From NCBI RefSeq assembly GCF_004764705.1, contig NZ_SHLX01000008.1, positions 62,001 through 126,000 on the forward strand: a stretch of DNA of 64,000 nt. Reading direction: 5' to 3'. Source of the DNA: Paenibacillus cymbidii (GTDB lineage: Bacteria; Bacillota; Bacilli; Paenibacillales; NBRC-103111). The translations under genes were made by a program, and so were the position numbers. Positions 7,999 through 15,869 of the stretch are shown piece after piece. The notes below the pieces were generated by a model. That model was not told the origin of the DNA. It worked only from the letters and a program-made list of their open reading frames with translations, and searched no databases. Each line of letters starts with the position of its first letter. Position 1 is the first letter of the stretch.

Positions 7999-8910
7999 CT
8001 ATCGTTCCTCTAGCACTTTCATCTTGCGCAGCGGCGCGGCGAACGTCTCCACCAGCTGCGTGATCTCCTGCATCAGCTTGTCCGAATCGAGCTGCTTGAC
8101 ACAGCTCCAGACATGCTGAACCTGCGCCTCAAGCAAATGGAACAGATGGCCGCCGGCATTGTATTTGTGCAGCAGCGAACGAATTTTGAGCGGGTCCGGC
8201 TCTTCGGCGGCGAGCTGCTTGCGCTCCTCCTTCGACGCTTCCTGCCACAGGTGCCAGTACGCCCAGCTGCCCCGCAGCGACTGCGGCGAATCCAGTCGGC
8301 GCATCTCCTGCGCCAGCACCTCGCAGCGGGTAAAGCTGTGCAGCACATCGGGCCACAAGCCGCTGACGACGCCCTGCATCTTGCTGCGGAATGGCAAAAA
8401 AAGCTGCATGCGGATATTGACCGTCTGGTGCACGTACTCCTCCGCCGTCAGCTTCCACTGCTTCATCAGCATATACAAGTTCACTTTCAGCCGGTTCGCT
8501 TCGCAGATCGCCGCGGACAAATGGCGGATGGTTTCGATTTGGCCGGCCTGGGCCAGCAGATGATAAAATTTGGCGCTGAAATAATCGCCGGCCAGCACTT
8601 TCAGCTGACGCGACCGTGCGGCCCGCTTCTCCTTGCGATCGCTTGATTCAGGCACCATGTCGTGGATATCGAGGCCCATCTGCACAAGCGAAGTGACGAG
8701 GGTATACAGCTCGTCCATGCCTCGGCGCACACCGCCGACGGCAGGCAACCGGAATTCGTCGCCGGGCGCTTCGCCGCTGCCGGAAGATTGCAGGCAGGCG
8801 TACAGCAGCCTGGCGCGAAATTCAGGAAACGCGGGCAGTTCCGTATGGTTCTGAATCATATCGTATTCCAAATAAGGTTTCGCCATTTCGGGAATGGGGA
8901 AATTCGTCAT
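7999..8910 (-). CDS. hepS: Heptaprenyl diphosphate synthase, component I
   Basis: Small non-catalytic partner of HepT that sets product length in C35 prenyl diphosphate synthesis. At 303 residues it is somewhat longer than B. subtilis HepS, as usual in Paenibacillaceae. The sequence is poorly conserved; the call rests on its position directly before menG, its helical composition and conserved stretches such as KVLAGDYFSAKFYHLLA. A GGAGG site precedes the ATG at 8910, and an extended -10 promoter lies at 8951-8959. It is the first gene of the hepS-menG-ubiA-ubiX-mqnA-hepT operon. Confidence 0.85.
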   Translation of the reverse strand: MTNFPIPEMAKPYLEYDMIQNHTELPAFPEFRARLLYACLQSSGSGEAPGDEFRLPAVGGVRRGMDELYTLVTSLVQMGLDIHDMVPESSDRKEKRAARSRQLKVLAGDYFSAKFYHLLAQAGQIETIRHLSAAICEANRLKVNLYMLMKQWKLTAEEYVHQTVNIRMQLFLPFRSKMQGVVSGLWPDVLHSFTRCEVLAQEMRRLDSPQSLRGSWAYWHLWQEASKEERKQLAAEEPDPLKIRSLLHKYNAGGHLFHLLEAQVQHVWSCVKQLDSDKLMQEITQLVETFAAPLRKMKVLEER

Positions 8911-8950
8911 CGCAAAGCCTCCGAACGTTAGTCGACCGCATCAGCATTTT

Positions 8951-8959
8951 ATTATAGCA
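8951..8959 (-). promoter_or_regulatory. Extended -10 promoter for hepS operon
   Basis: TGCTATAAT on the minus strand, about 40 nt upstream of the hepS start. The -35 region is poor, which fits an extended -10 promoter. Confidence 0.45.
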
Positions 8960-9030
8960 CAATCGCCTACGGACCGCACGAAATTGCCCGGGCTAAGGCG
9001 CGAGCGAATCGGCGCCGATTGCCGTTTTGG

Positions 9031-9567
9031 CTACATGCGAAAAAACTGCTTCCATTCCTGCGTGTATGTGACACGATATCTGGAAGCCAAATACTGCTCG
9101 ACATCCGTGACGCCGGAGCCGTCCGCTTCCTCCGCCCGCTCCCCGTCCGGATCCCGGCGCGCGTCGAGCGCCGCGAGCAGTACCGCGTCCCGCTTGCTGT
9201 TCGTCGGCTGCCGAAGGATGCGTACCAGCACCTGGTTCACGTTCGGCGTATCGGTGACACCGAAGCGGGACAGTTCGTACATGTCGTGATACACCGTATC
9301 TTTGGCCATCGTTGTTGGCGTGACGAGCAAGTCGACGGACAGTATGGACGATTGCCATTCCACTCTTGTTATGCGCAACTGCAGCGGCAGCGCCTGCAAT
9401 CGTTCTACCAGATTGCGTTCGCCGAGCGCCGAATGGTTCTTCGGGGAAAAAGCGGGCGACTCGCCGCCCGGCCGATATAACCGGTCAAGCCCGGGCATAA
9501 AGGCAAGGAGCAGCGCGACAAGCGCCGAGGCAAACAGTGGTGCGGCGACGTAACGAAACAGCTTCAA
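9031..9567 (-). CDS. Membrane-anchored protein of unknown function
   Basis: A 178-residue protein with one N-terminal hydrophobic segment (about residues 5-22) and a soluble, charged remainder, so probably exported and anchored. The start is read as TTG at 9567, nine bases after a GGGAGG site and before the membrane segment; upstream codons of the open frame are a shadow of mtrB. It lies between mtrB (whose terminator is upstream) and hepS, where B. subtilis has no gene. No catalytic motif is visible and I do not recognise the family; a repeated VEWQSSILSVDLLV-like strand pattern suggests a beta-rich domain. Confidence 0.7.
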   Translation of the reverse strand: MKLFRYVAAPLFASALVALLLAFMPGLDRLYRPGGESPAFSPKNHSALGERNLVERLQALPLQLRITRVEWQSSILSVDLLVTPTTMAKDTVYHDMYELSRFGVTDTPNVNQVLVRILRQPTNSKRDAVLLAALDARRDPDGERAEEADGSGVTDVEQYLASRYRVTYTQEWKQFFRM

Positions 9568-9627
9568 TCGGCCATCCCTCCCGGGGCAAGAACCGGCGGA
9601 AAAAGCCGGCTTATCATCATTGTACAA

Positions 9628-9653
9628 CAAAAAAATGCAGGCTATGCCTGCAT
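9628..9653 (-). terminator. Intrinsic terminator after mtrB
   Basis: An ATGCAGGC / GCCTGCAT stem with a three-base loop, followed on the minus strand by seven T. It ends mtrB transcription 13 nt after the stop. Confidence 0.85.
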
Positions 9654-9665
9654 CGGGATGGCGAT

Positions 9666-9887
9666 TTATTGTTCGGTGTCGATCGTGCCGTACCGCGTCA
9701 TAATAATGGCTTTGCCCCGCACCTTGACCGCCGACGTATGTTCGGTAAACTGCGCGATCATCACTTCGCCCTTGTCCAGCTTCTCGGTATGATGAAACCG
9801 CGTATCTTGACCGCGCGTCAAGCCGATGACGTGAACGCCGTTGTCTTTGGCCTTGATGACGAAATAATCGCCCTGGTTCGTTTCCAT
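9666..9887 (-). CDS. mtrB: Tryptophan RNA-binding attenuation protein (TRAP)
   Basis: Forms an 11-subunit ring that, with bound tryptophan, wraps (G/U)AG repeats in trp leaders and switches them to termination. The 73-residue protein matches B. subtilis MtrB closely: [38 protein letters not shown] and KVRGKA contain the tryptophan pocket and RNA-contacting Lys/Arg. The companion mtrA (GTP cyclohydrolase) found upstream in B. subtilis is absent here. It has its own promoter and terminator, so it is a single-gene unit. Its trp targets are outside the window. Confidence 0.97.
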   Translation of the reverse strand: METNQGDYFVIKAKDNGVHVIGLTRGQDTRFHHTEKLDKGEVMIAQFTEHTSAVKVRGKAIIMTRYGTIDTEQ

Positions 9888-9940
9888 GCTTGCCCCTGCC
9901 TCCCGTCTTGTCGCTTCGCGCCTGCGGCGCGCTTTCTATC

Positions 9941-9970
9941 ATCATGCCTTATAAACAGCCGCGCTGTCAA
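9941..9970 (-). promoter_or_regulatory. Putative SigA promoter for mtrB
   Basis: Consensus TTGACA (9970-9965) and CATGAT (9946-9941) are separated by 18 bp, about 55 nt upstream of the mtrB ATG. Confidence 0.55.
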
Positions 9971-9980
9971 CGAACGGGCG

Positions 9981-10907
9981 TCAAACCGCCATCGAATCGC
10001 CGCCCGCTCCTTTCGTTGACCCACGTTTGTAGAAACGGGTAACGACGGCCGGCATATGGACGGAAAAAAACTTGATCAGCAGATCGGCCAGCTTGACCAC
10101 GCCGTAGGCGAACGCCATGCCGGCGATCACGTCGATCAGCCAATGAATTTGCAAGTACAGCGTCGAGAAGATGATTGCCGCGCAATACACCGTCATGATC
10201 GTGCGGAAGATCATGTCCTTCTCCCGCTGAACGAGCAGCAGCATTGCGAACGAGATCGACGTATGCATGCTGGGGAAACAGTTGGCTACCGAATACAGCA
10301 ACTCGTTCTGACTTGTCCATTGCCGCGCCAGCAAATCGGTCTGGTCGTTGACGAACCATACTTCGTGCAGCAGCACCAAATTGTAAAATGGCAAAATGAG
10401 CGGAAACTGCAGCATATGGCCCGACAGGGCGTAAGAAAACATCTTCTTCACGCTGCGCGTCCAGTAACTGCGAATCAAACAAATCCACAACGACAGCACG
10501 AAGCCGTAGTTGTACACCCACACCATCAGCCGGTCGAGCCGCGGCGAAGCGATCCAGCGCGCCCAGCCGCCCGTATTGAGCGGGATGGCGTTCATGTATT
10601 CGTCCCAGCGAAACGGATACTGGTTGTTGCGGAACATCCAGTAAGCGATGTCCCACCAGATGCTGTTGCCGGAGCCGTAAAAATAATAAAACACGGCCAG
10701 CAGCGGAATGCCAACCGCAAAAAAACGCTTCCAATCCACATCGACGCGATCCTTGCGCACACCGATCAAACAGGCCAGCAGCAGCATCCAGCAGCCTTCG
10801 CTCCAGCCACCTACCGTGCCGATGCGCCAAACCAAATAGATGGACACCACGATGCCAAGCATCGTCCAATCCAGGCGCAGCTGTTGTTTCATTTTGTCCA
10901 GCAGCAA
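9981..10907 (-). CDS. PAP2-superfamily membrane phosphatase
   Basis: A polytopic membrane protein of the PAP2/inositol-phosphorylceramide-synthase-like group, expected to hydrolyse or transfer lipid phosphates on the outer face of the membrane. The 308-residue protein carries PSMHT (212-216) and HWLIDV (255-260), the histidine-bearing second and third phosphatase motifs, with six or more hydrophobic segments. The start is read as TTG at 10907, six bases after AAGGAGAG; the next ATG (10892) is 21 bases from that site. It stands alone behind a promoter at 11019-11047, with a terminator-like hairpin in the leader. Substrate unknown. Confidence 0.85.
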   Translation of the reverse strand: MLLDKMKQQLRLDWTMLGIVVSIYLVWRIGTVGGWSEGCWMLLLACLIGVRKDRVDVDWKRFFAVGIPLLAVFYYFYGSGNSIWWDIAYWMFRNNQYPFRWDEYMNAIPLNTGGWARWIASPRLDRLMVWVYNYGFVLSLWICLIRSYWTRSVKKMFSYALSGHMLQFPLILPFYNLVLLHEVWFVNDQTDLLARQWTSQNELLYSVANCFPSMHTSISFAMLLLVQREKDMIFRTIMTVYCAAIIFSTLYLQIHWLIDVIAGMAFAYGVVKLADLLIKFFSVHMPAVVTRFYKRGSTKGAGGDSMAV

Positions 10908-10958
10908 AGCAATCTCTCCTTCGTATCGTAGCCGGTGCGCCGTTTCATCGGACGAAAC

Positions 10959-10987
10959 CAAAAAGACATCGCACGCGACGATGTCTT
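10959..10987 (-). terminator. Terminator-like hairpin in the PAP2 gene leader
   Basis: AAGACATCG / CGATGTCTT, a perfect 9-bp stem with a seven-base loop, followed by TTTTTGG on the minus strand. It lies downstream of the promoter at 11019-11047 and upstream of the PAP2 start, so it could attenuate that gene or simply end the upstream phosphatase message. Confidence 0.55.
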
Positions 10988-11018
10988 CCGTTATGATTTT
11001 GAAGTTGTCGGCTCCTTC

Positions 11019-11047
11019 ATTATAGAAGCAAATTGACGATCTGTAAA
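11019..11047 (-). promoter_or_regulatory. SigA promoter upstream of the PAP2 gene
   Basis: TTTACA (11047-11042) and TATAAT (11024-11019) with a 17-bp spacer on the minus strand. Transcription would begin near 11012 and cross the hairpin at 10963-10987 before the coding region. Confidence 0.75.
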
Positions 11048-11079
11048 CAATTTGTAAATTGATCCGTCCATCTGGCCCC

Positions 11080-11664
11080 TCATTTCCATATCCTTTCGAT
11101 GCTTTCCAAACGGTTCCGCTGAAAGGTCATCCGATAAATATCGGGTTTGGAGGTGCTCTCCCAGAAATCGAAGCCGTAACTGGCATCGTAATAGTTCATC
11201 ATAATCGTCATGATATTGCCATGCGTGCCGATGACGATTGATTCACCTTGATGCTGCTGCAGGATCATTTCGAGTACGGGTATGGCTCGCCGCTGCGCGC
11301 TGCGCGTACTTTCCCCGCCCTCCATAGCAAAATCGTGGTCGGTGAAAGAGGTCCGTATCGCTTCTTGCAACACATCCCAAGAGGACTTGTAATCCAGCCC
11401 TTTGATCGGGCGTTCGATGAACGCTTCGTATTCCACAATGGGCAATGATTTTTGCTCCGCGACGAACTGGATGGTTTGGACCGCCCTGACGTACGGGCTC
11501 GATGCCATATAATGAACGTCAAGATCCGCGAAACATTCCGCCACCCGTCTGGCGTCCGCTACTCCTTCCGGCGATAAACCGCGCTCCCGCTCCTGCCCAA
11601 AAACAAAGGGCGACTCCGCATGTCGTACCATGTAAATGGTCGTAAAGACGTTGCCTTCCATCAT
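11080..11664 (-). CDS. Histidine phosphatase (phosphoglycerate-mutase-like) family protein
   Basis: A 194-residue member of the histidine phosphatase superfamily, which hydrolyses phosphate esters through a phosphohistidine. The catalytic RHA of IYMVRHAES is near residue 16, and the second conserved histidine lies in IVIGTHGNIM. The start is placed at the ATG pair 11664/11661 just before the core; a GGAGG site lies 14 bases upstream, rather far. The longer open frame runs through the tRNA-Pro gene and its terminator and is not coding. Substrate unknown; cobalamin or sugar phosphate phosphatases of this type cannot be told apart here. Confidence 0.82.
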   Translation of the reverse strand: MMEGNVFTTIYMVRHAESPFVFGQERERGLSPEGVADARRVAECFADLDVHYMASSPYVRAVQTIQFVAEQKSLPIVEYEAFIERPIKGLDYKSSWDVLQEAIRTSFTDHDFAMEGGESTRSAQRRAIPVLEMILQQHQGESIVIGTHGNIMTIMMNYYDASYGFDFWESTSKPDIYRMTFQRNRLESIERIWK

Positions 11665-11771
11665 CGCCGTCTCGTCTCCCTCCGATTTACCGCTTTTGTT
11701 AGCGCCGCAATCCACTATAACTTGATCTAAAATCTCCGATTCCAATACGCCGCCAATTGGGGGCTGCATGA

Positions 11772-11820
11772 CAAAAACCACTTCCCTCGCATGTAGTTGA
11801 ACTACACCGAAGAAAGTGGT
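11772..11820 (-). terminator. Terminator after tRNA-Pro
   Basis: The outer stem ACCACTT / AAGTGGT and inner stem TGTAGTT / AACTACA are followed by TTTTTG on the minus strand, about 43 nt after the tRNA 3' end. Confidence 0.75.
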
Positions 11821-11862
11821 CCTGCCTGGGAAATTCGTGTCATGTGTAGCCAACAAGCGTAA

Positions 11863-11936
11863 TCGGAGTAGCGGGATTCGAACCCACGGCCTCACCCACC
11901 CCAAGGGTGCGCGCTACCGGACTGCGCCATACCCCG
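11863..11936 (-). tRNA. tRNA-Pro (GGG anticodon)
   Basis: The 74-nt minus-strand sequence folds as a cloverleaf: acceptor CGGGGTA / TACTCCG with one G-T pair, D-arm GCGCAGTCCGGTAGCGC, anticodon arm CACCC-TTGGGGT-GGGTG giving anticodon GGG (reads CCC), and T-loop GTTCGAATC. The discriminator is A. The 3' CCA is not encoded (TTA follows), so it must be added by the CCA enzyme. Confidence 0.95.
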
Positions 11937-12056
11937 ACATCGATACCCTTTGATTATTATAGTCAGCGCACTGTAACTTGTAAAGGGTTTTCATCCGTCG
12001 ACACCGGAGGTGAAGCTTTTAACGCAAGTTTCATACGCTGCAAGGCCCTGAGAAAG

Positions 12057-12102
12057 CGAAAAGCCGCCCCGCCTGCCTGATGGCGAAGCGGAACGGCTTT
12101 TT
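12057..12102 (-). terminator. Intrinsic terminator after HU gene
   Basis: The AAGCCG...CGGCTT stem with GC-rich interior is followed by TTTTCGC on the minus strand, 33 nt past the HU stop. Confidence 0.75.
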
Positions 12103-12134
12103 GTTCGAATGACTTTATGTAGGAACGGCGCTTC

Positions 12135-12407
12135 TTACTGTACCCCGTCGCGCAATGCTTTGCCGGGTTTGAAAGAAGGGACCTTGCTGGCGCCGATTTC
12201 GATCTCTTGTCCTGTTTGCGGGTTGCGGCCTTTACGGGCTGCACGCTCGCGAACTTCAAAGTTGCCAAAGCCGACCAGTTGCACCTTGTCTCCGCCTTGC
12301 AGCGCCTCGGTGATTGCTTCGAATACGGCTTCAACCGCTTTCGTTGCATCCTTTTTGGAAAGTTCGGAAGTTTCCGATACTTTGTTAATCAATTCGGATT
12401 TATTCAT
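12135..12407 (-). CDS. hbs: HU-type DNA-binding protein
   Basis: A histone-like dimer that bends and compacts DNA. The 90-residue protein shows the HU signature [18 protein letters not shown] (47-64), including the proline-tipped beta-arm, and [12 protein letters not shown] at the N-terminus. An AGGTGA site precedes the ATG at 12407. The promoter lies at 12473-12502 and a terminator follows, so it is monocistronic. Position next to spoIVA is the same as in B. subtilis, which supports the hbs assignment over paralogous phage HU proteins. Confidence 0.96.
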   Translation of the reverse strand: MNKSELINKVSETSELSKKDATKAVEAVFEAITEALQGGDKVQLVGFGNFEVRERAARKGRNPQTGQEIEIGASKVPSFKPGKALRDGVQ

Positions 12408-12472
12408 TTTCTTTCACCTCCCCATCGTGATAATAATGCTATTACTACCCTGTGTTTACCGTTTCACCGAAA

Positions 12473-12502
12473 ATTATACCTGTTCCCGATTAAAACGAAC
12501 AA
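12473..12502 (-). promoter_or_regulatory. Putative SigA promoter for hbs
   Basis: TTGTTC (12502-12497) and TATAAT (12478-12473) with an 18-bp spacer, about 60 nt upstream of the HU start codon. Confidence 0.6.
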
Positions 12503-12605
12503 ATTCATATTAATATACCGAAGTCTGAAATTCAAGTGTCGCTGGTCACAAATTTGCGAAAAAAGAGCGCAAACCGCGAGGTTTGGCGCTCTTTGTCACT
12601 TGTTG

Positions 12606-14084
12606 TTACAAAATGATGGCAATCAATCCGCCCGAACCTTCGTTGATGATGCGCCCCAACGTCTCCTGCAGCTTGTAGCGGGCGTTGTCCGGCATCATCG
12701 CCAGCTTGCCCTGGATGCCCTCGCGCACAATCGAGTGGAGCGAGCGGCCGAAAATGTCCGAATCCCATATTTTCAGCGGGTTTTCCTCGAAGTCCTGCAT
12801 GAGGTAACGGACCAGTTCCTCGCTTTGCTTTTCGGTGCCGATGATCGGAGAAAACTCCGATTCGACGTCGACCCGGATCATGTGAATCGACGGCGCCGTC
12901 GCCCGCAGCCGAACGCCGAAACGCGAGCCTTGCCGGATCAATTCCGGCTCGTCGAGAATCATCTCCGACAGCGTCGGCGGCGCAATGCCGTAGCCGGTCG
13001 CTTTGACCATTTCCAGCGCTTCGGCGAACTGATCGTGCTCCCGCTTCGCATGCGTGAATTCCTGCATCAGCTGAAGCAGATGGTCTTTGCCGCGAATTTC
13101 AACGCCAACGACTTCCATCAATATTTTGTCGTACAGTTCATCCGGCGCGTACAGGTCGATTTCCGCCACGCCCTGCCCCATGTTCATGCCGGCAAGCGCG
13201 GCGCGCTCAATAAACGGATACGAAGCGAATTGACCCACCACACGGTCGACGTCGCGCAGCCGGCGAATGTCCTGCACCGTTTCACGGACGGACGATTCGA
13301 ACTGGCTGCGCAGCCAGTGATTTTCGCTCAGCACCATGACCCAGCTTGGCAGGTTTACGTTAACTTCGTGAACCGGGAATTCGTACAGCACCTCGCGCAG
13401 CGCGCCAAGCACTTCCTCTTCGCCCATCGAGGCGGCGCTGAGTGCAAGCACGGGGATGTCGTACTTGCTTTGCAGTTCGGTCCGCAGCTCCTGCGCCGGC
13501 TCGCTGTAAGGCTTCATCGAGTTGATGATGAGAATGAACGGCTTGCCGACTTCCTTCAGCTCGGCGATGACGCGTTCTTCCGCCTGTACGTAGGATGAGC
13601 GCGGAATTTCGGAAATGCTGCCGTCCGTCGTGATGACAACGCCAAGCGTCGAATGCTCCTGAATGACTTTGCGCGTGCCGATTTCCGCCGCTTCCTGAAA
13701 CGGAATCGGTTCGTCGAACCACGGCGTCGTAATCATGCGCGGCCCGTTTTCGTCTTCGTAGCCCTTGGCGCCTTCGACAGCGTAACCGACGCAATCGACG
13801 AGCCGCACGTTTACGTTAAGGCCGTCGGTAACGGTAATTTGCACGGCGTTGTTCGGCACAAATTTCGGCTCTGTCGTCATAATCGTGCGGCCGGCGGCGC
13901 TTTGCGGCAGCTCGTCGATCGCGCGGATACGGTCCGATTCGCTGCGGATGTTCGGTAGAACGGCGGTTTCCATAAATCGTTTGATAAACGTCGATTTGCC
14001 CGTACGCACCGCCCCGACGACGCCGAGATAAATATCCCCCCCGGTTCGTTCGGCGATGTCTTTGAAGATGTCGATTTTTTCCAT
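12606..14084 (-). CDS. spoIVA: Stage IV sporulation protein A, spore coat basement ATPase
   Basis: Made in the mother cell, SpoIVA hydrolyses ATP and polymerises on the forespore surface as the platform for coat assembly. The 492-residue length matches the family. The Walker A stretch GAVRTGKS is at 24-31 in an N-terminal TRAFAC-type NTPase domain, followed by a middle domain and the conserved C-terminal tail ending GSGGLIAIIL. AGGAGG precedes the ATG at 14084. It lies between hbs and the yphF-like gene as in B. subtilis. In that species the gene is SigE-controlled; a weak SigE-like sequence is noted at 14180-14207. Confidence 0.97.
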   Translation of the reverse strand: MEKIDIFKDIAERTGGDIYLGVVGAVRTGKSTFIKRFMETAVLPNIRSESDRIRAIDELPQSAAGRTIMTTEPKFVPNNAVQITVTDGLNVNVRLVDCVGYAVEGAKGYEDENGPRMITTPWFDEPIPFQEAAEIGTRKVIQEHSTLGVVITTDGSISEIPRSSYVQAEERVIAELKEVGKPFILIINSMKPYSEPAQELRTELQSKYDIPVLALSAASMGEEEVLGALREVLYEFPVHEVNVNLPSWVMVLSENHWLRSQFESSVRETVQDIRRLRDVDRVVGQFASYPFIERAALAGMNMGQGVAEIDLYAPDELYDKILMEVVGVEIRGKDHLLQLMQEFTHAKREHDQFAEALEMVKATGYGIAPPTLSEMILDEPELIRQGSRFGVRLRATAPSIHMIRVDVESEFSPIIGTEKQSEELVRYLMQDFEENPLKIWDSDIFGRSLHSIVREGIQGKLAMMPDNARYKLQETLGRIINEGSGGLIAIIL

Positions 14085-14179
14085 TTGTTCTCCTCCTAAT
14101 AAACGTTACTTCCGCGACGGCTCCGGCAATCGACACTCCTTCGTCCGCCGGGTATGTACACGTATTTGGACTGGTATTA

Positions 14180-14207
14180 TCTATATGCGAGATTAAAAGG
14201 ATTATGA
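14180..14207 (-). promoter_or_regulatory. Weak candidate SigE-type promoter for spoIVA
   Basis: TCATAAT (14207-14201) and CATATAGA (14187-14180), 13 bp apart, partly match the SigE consensus (KMATATT / CATACAHT). The -10 match is poor; the main support is that spoIVA is known to be SigE-dependent. Confidence 0.25.
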
Positions 14208-14331
14208 CAGCTGCCCGCGACAATGTTTCGGCAGTGATTGAAGCCCGCGCATGCATCCGCCCGAATGATACATATGACGCGCCGCCCGGCGATATGCACA
14301 ATCAGCCCCATAAATCGGGGGCCTCGACATG

Positions 14332-14369
14332 CAAAACTCCCCTCCGCCCAGAGAAGGGCGAACGGGAGT
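14332..14369 (-). terminator. Terminator after the YphF-like lipoprotein gene
   Basis: The ACTCCC...GGGAGT stem with an inner CGCCC / GGGCG stem is followed by TTTTGC on the minus strand, about 65 nt past the stop at 14435. It occupies the 350-bp gap before spoIVA together with the spoIVA leader; nothing else is evident in that gap. Confidence 0.75.
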
Positions 14370-14434
14370 CCGTTATTTTCATTCGCTATGTTCGCAAAAT
14401 GCGAGATTCGAGAGCCAGCGCAGCGGCAGACGCG

Positions 14435-15199
14435 TCAGGTCTGGCTCAGTACCGGCTGGCCATCCTTCAACCGATACGGAAACGACCAGGCCGGCACAAA
14501 GGCGGATTGCTCGACAAGCAGCGTGCGCAGATCGATCTGCAGATCGAGAGCGGCGCCTTTCTTCGCGATTGCATTTTTGATATCTTGCGTGTAGTCGATG
14601 CCGACATTGCCGCCGCGATCGATCACGACGCCGACGAACTGCCGCGAATACGGGCTGCGCAGCTCCAGCGGCTTCCGCTTCAGCTTGTCATAATCGATCG
14701 CATAAAAACCCGCCGCCACTTCGTCCGCTTGCGGAATCGTGCCCGCATGGCCGCGTATGTAATCGTTCACCGCATTTTGCAAGTCGCCAACGACCTGATA
14801 AGTCGGCAAGTCCAGCAGCTTGACCTCCGGCTTCGTTTCGGCATTGACCAGCACGTAACGAGCGGTGCCGCCGTTTTCGAACGCGTTCGTCGGAATGACG
14901 GACAACAAGTTGGCATCCTGCAGTTTTTTGAAATCGATCGGATATTTTTCGTAAATCGGCGTCGTTTCCGTACTGTTCTTGATCGGCAGGACGCCGGTCT
15001 TCTGCTTGAAGCCGTCGACCGCGCCCTGAACGAGCGTCACGTATTCGGAGGAGGCAGGCGCCCCCATGCGAGTTACTTCGCCGCGATATACGCCGCAGCC
15101 GGACAACGTCCACAAGGCAGCCGCAGCGGTCAAAATAGCCGCGGCGGATTTCAGGCGGCCCAGAGCCGTCTTCCTCCGCCGCGTGCCAATCGCCTTCAT
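14435..15199 (-). CDS. Lipoprotein of YphF position, function unknown
   Basis: A 254-residue predicted lipoprotein: a basic, hydrophobic signal peptide ends in the lipobox TLSGC with the modifiable cysteine at C35. The mature part (35-254) is hydrophilic with no catalytic motif I can name. It occupies the place of B. subtilis yphF, between spoIVA and a DUF2768 gene. The ATG at 15199 overlaps the ferredoxin stop by four bases and has AGGAGG seven bases upstream; the longer open frame is a shadow of that ferredoxin. Translational coupling to two ferredoxins is unusual for a lipoprotein. Confidence 0.85.
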   Translation of the reverse strand: MKAIGTRRRKTALGRLKSAAAILTAAAALWTLSGCGVYRGEVTRMGAPASSEYVTLVQGAVDGFKQKTGVLPIKNSTETTPIYEKYPIDFKKLQDANLLSVIPTNAFENGGTARYVLVNAETKPEVKLLDLPTYQVVGDLQNAVNDYIRGHAGTIPQADEVAAGFYAIDYDKLKRKPLELRSPYSRQFVGVVIDRGGNVGIDYTQDIKNAIAKKGAALDLQIDLRTLLVEQSAFVPAWSFPYRLKDGQPVLSQT

Positions 15200-15534
15200 A
15201 TGCCGTCCTCCTCCTGTTGTTTGGCCAGCAGCGCACGGACTGCCGCTTTGAGCGGATCCTCCGGCACTGTAACGGTCACGTTGCCGAATGCGCGCGTCTG
15301 GCAAGCCAGCCGGTAGCCCATCTCGCTCAAGCTGCCCAGCTTGAGCTGCTCGTTGCGATTCATCGGCGCGAGCCCGGTATCGTCCTCGACGATGACCTTG
15401 CACATCAAACAAGCCGCTTTGCCGTCGCAGCGCGTGCGGATGCCCGCGTTTGCGCGGCGGCCCGCATCGAGCAGCGTTGTGCCGGGACGCACGCGAACCG
15501 TCTGGCGATCCGGCATAAACGTGATGTCCGGCAT
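15196..15534 (-). CDS. [2Fe-2S] ferredoxin
   Basis: A 112-residue plant/adrenodoxin-like ferredoxin. Cluster ligands are C36, C42, C45 (C-X5-C-X2-C in TRCDGKAACLMC) and C78 in RLACQT. ATG 15534 is preferred because the upstream TTG adds only four codons and has no ribosome site. It follows another ferredoxin by 22 bases and overlaps the lipoprotein gene by four, so all belong to one operon. Its redox partner is not identifiable from the window. Confidence 0.88.
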   Translation of the reverse strand: MPDITFMPDRQTVRVRPGTTLLDAGRRANAGIRTRCDGKAACLMCKVIVEDDTGLAPMNRNEQLKLGSLSEMGYRLACQTRAFGNVTVTVPEDPLKAAVRALLAKQQEEDGI

Positions 15535-15556
15535 CGTGCACCCCAACCTTCCTTAT

Positions 15557-15853
15557 CTAAAAGTACGGCTTCCACACTGCTATAATCGTCCCTTCCGCCT
15601 TCACTGCCGCCTGGCAGGCGAGCCGGAACCCGTTCTCCAGTTCCTCCGGCTCCAGCCGGTCCAGCTCCGCTTCCGTCGGCGCGTTCAGCCGCTCCATGCC
15701 GCTGTCGATGCGGCATCTGCAGCGAGCGCACGTGCCGCGCGTGCAGTTGAAGCCCCAATCGACGTCATGCTTCAGCGCGAGCTGCAGGATCGTATCGTCG
15801 GCCGCCGCATCCACCGTCCGGCTGACGCGGCGGCCTTTTAGTTCCACTGCCAT
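15557..15853 (-). CDS. [2Fe-2S] ferredoxin
   Basis: A 98-residue plant-type ferredoxin with ligands C37, C42, C45 (C-X4-C-X2-C in NCTRGTCARC) and C80 in RLACQ; an extra cysteine, C47, follows the cluster loop. It lies 16 bases from the DUF2768 gene and 22 from the second ferredoxin. The two ferredoxins differ in loop spacing and are not recent duplicates. They stand between genes that are adjacent (yphE, yphF) in B. subtilis, so the pair looks like a lineage-specific insertion into a sporulation-linked operon. Confidence 0.88.
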   Translation of the reverse strand: MAVELKGRRVSRTVDAAADDTILQLALKHDVDWGFNCTRGTCARCRCRIDSGMERLNAPTEAELDRLEPEELENGFRLACQAAVKAEGTIIAVWKPYF

Positions 15854-15869
15854 AATGTCCCCCTGAAGC

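Noticed and set aside
11080..11904. Long version of the histidine phosphatase gene
   Set aside because: It would translate the tRNA-Pro gene and its terminator.
14435..15541. Long version (368 codons) of the lipoprotein gene
   Set aside because: The first 114 codons are out-of-frame sequence of a ferredoxin; the lipoprotein signal peptide and AGGAGG site place the start at 15199.
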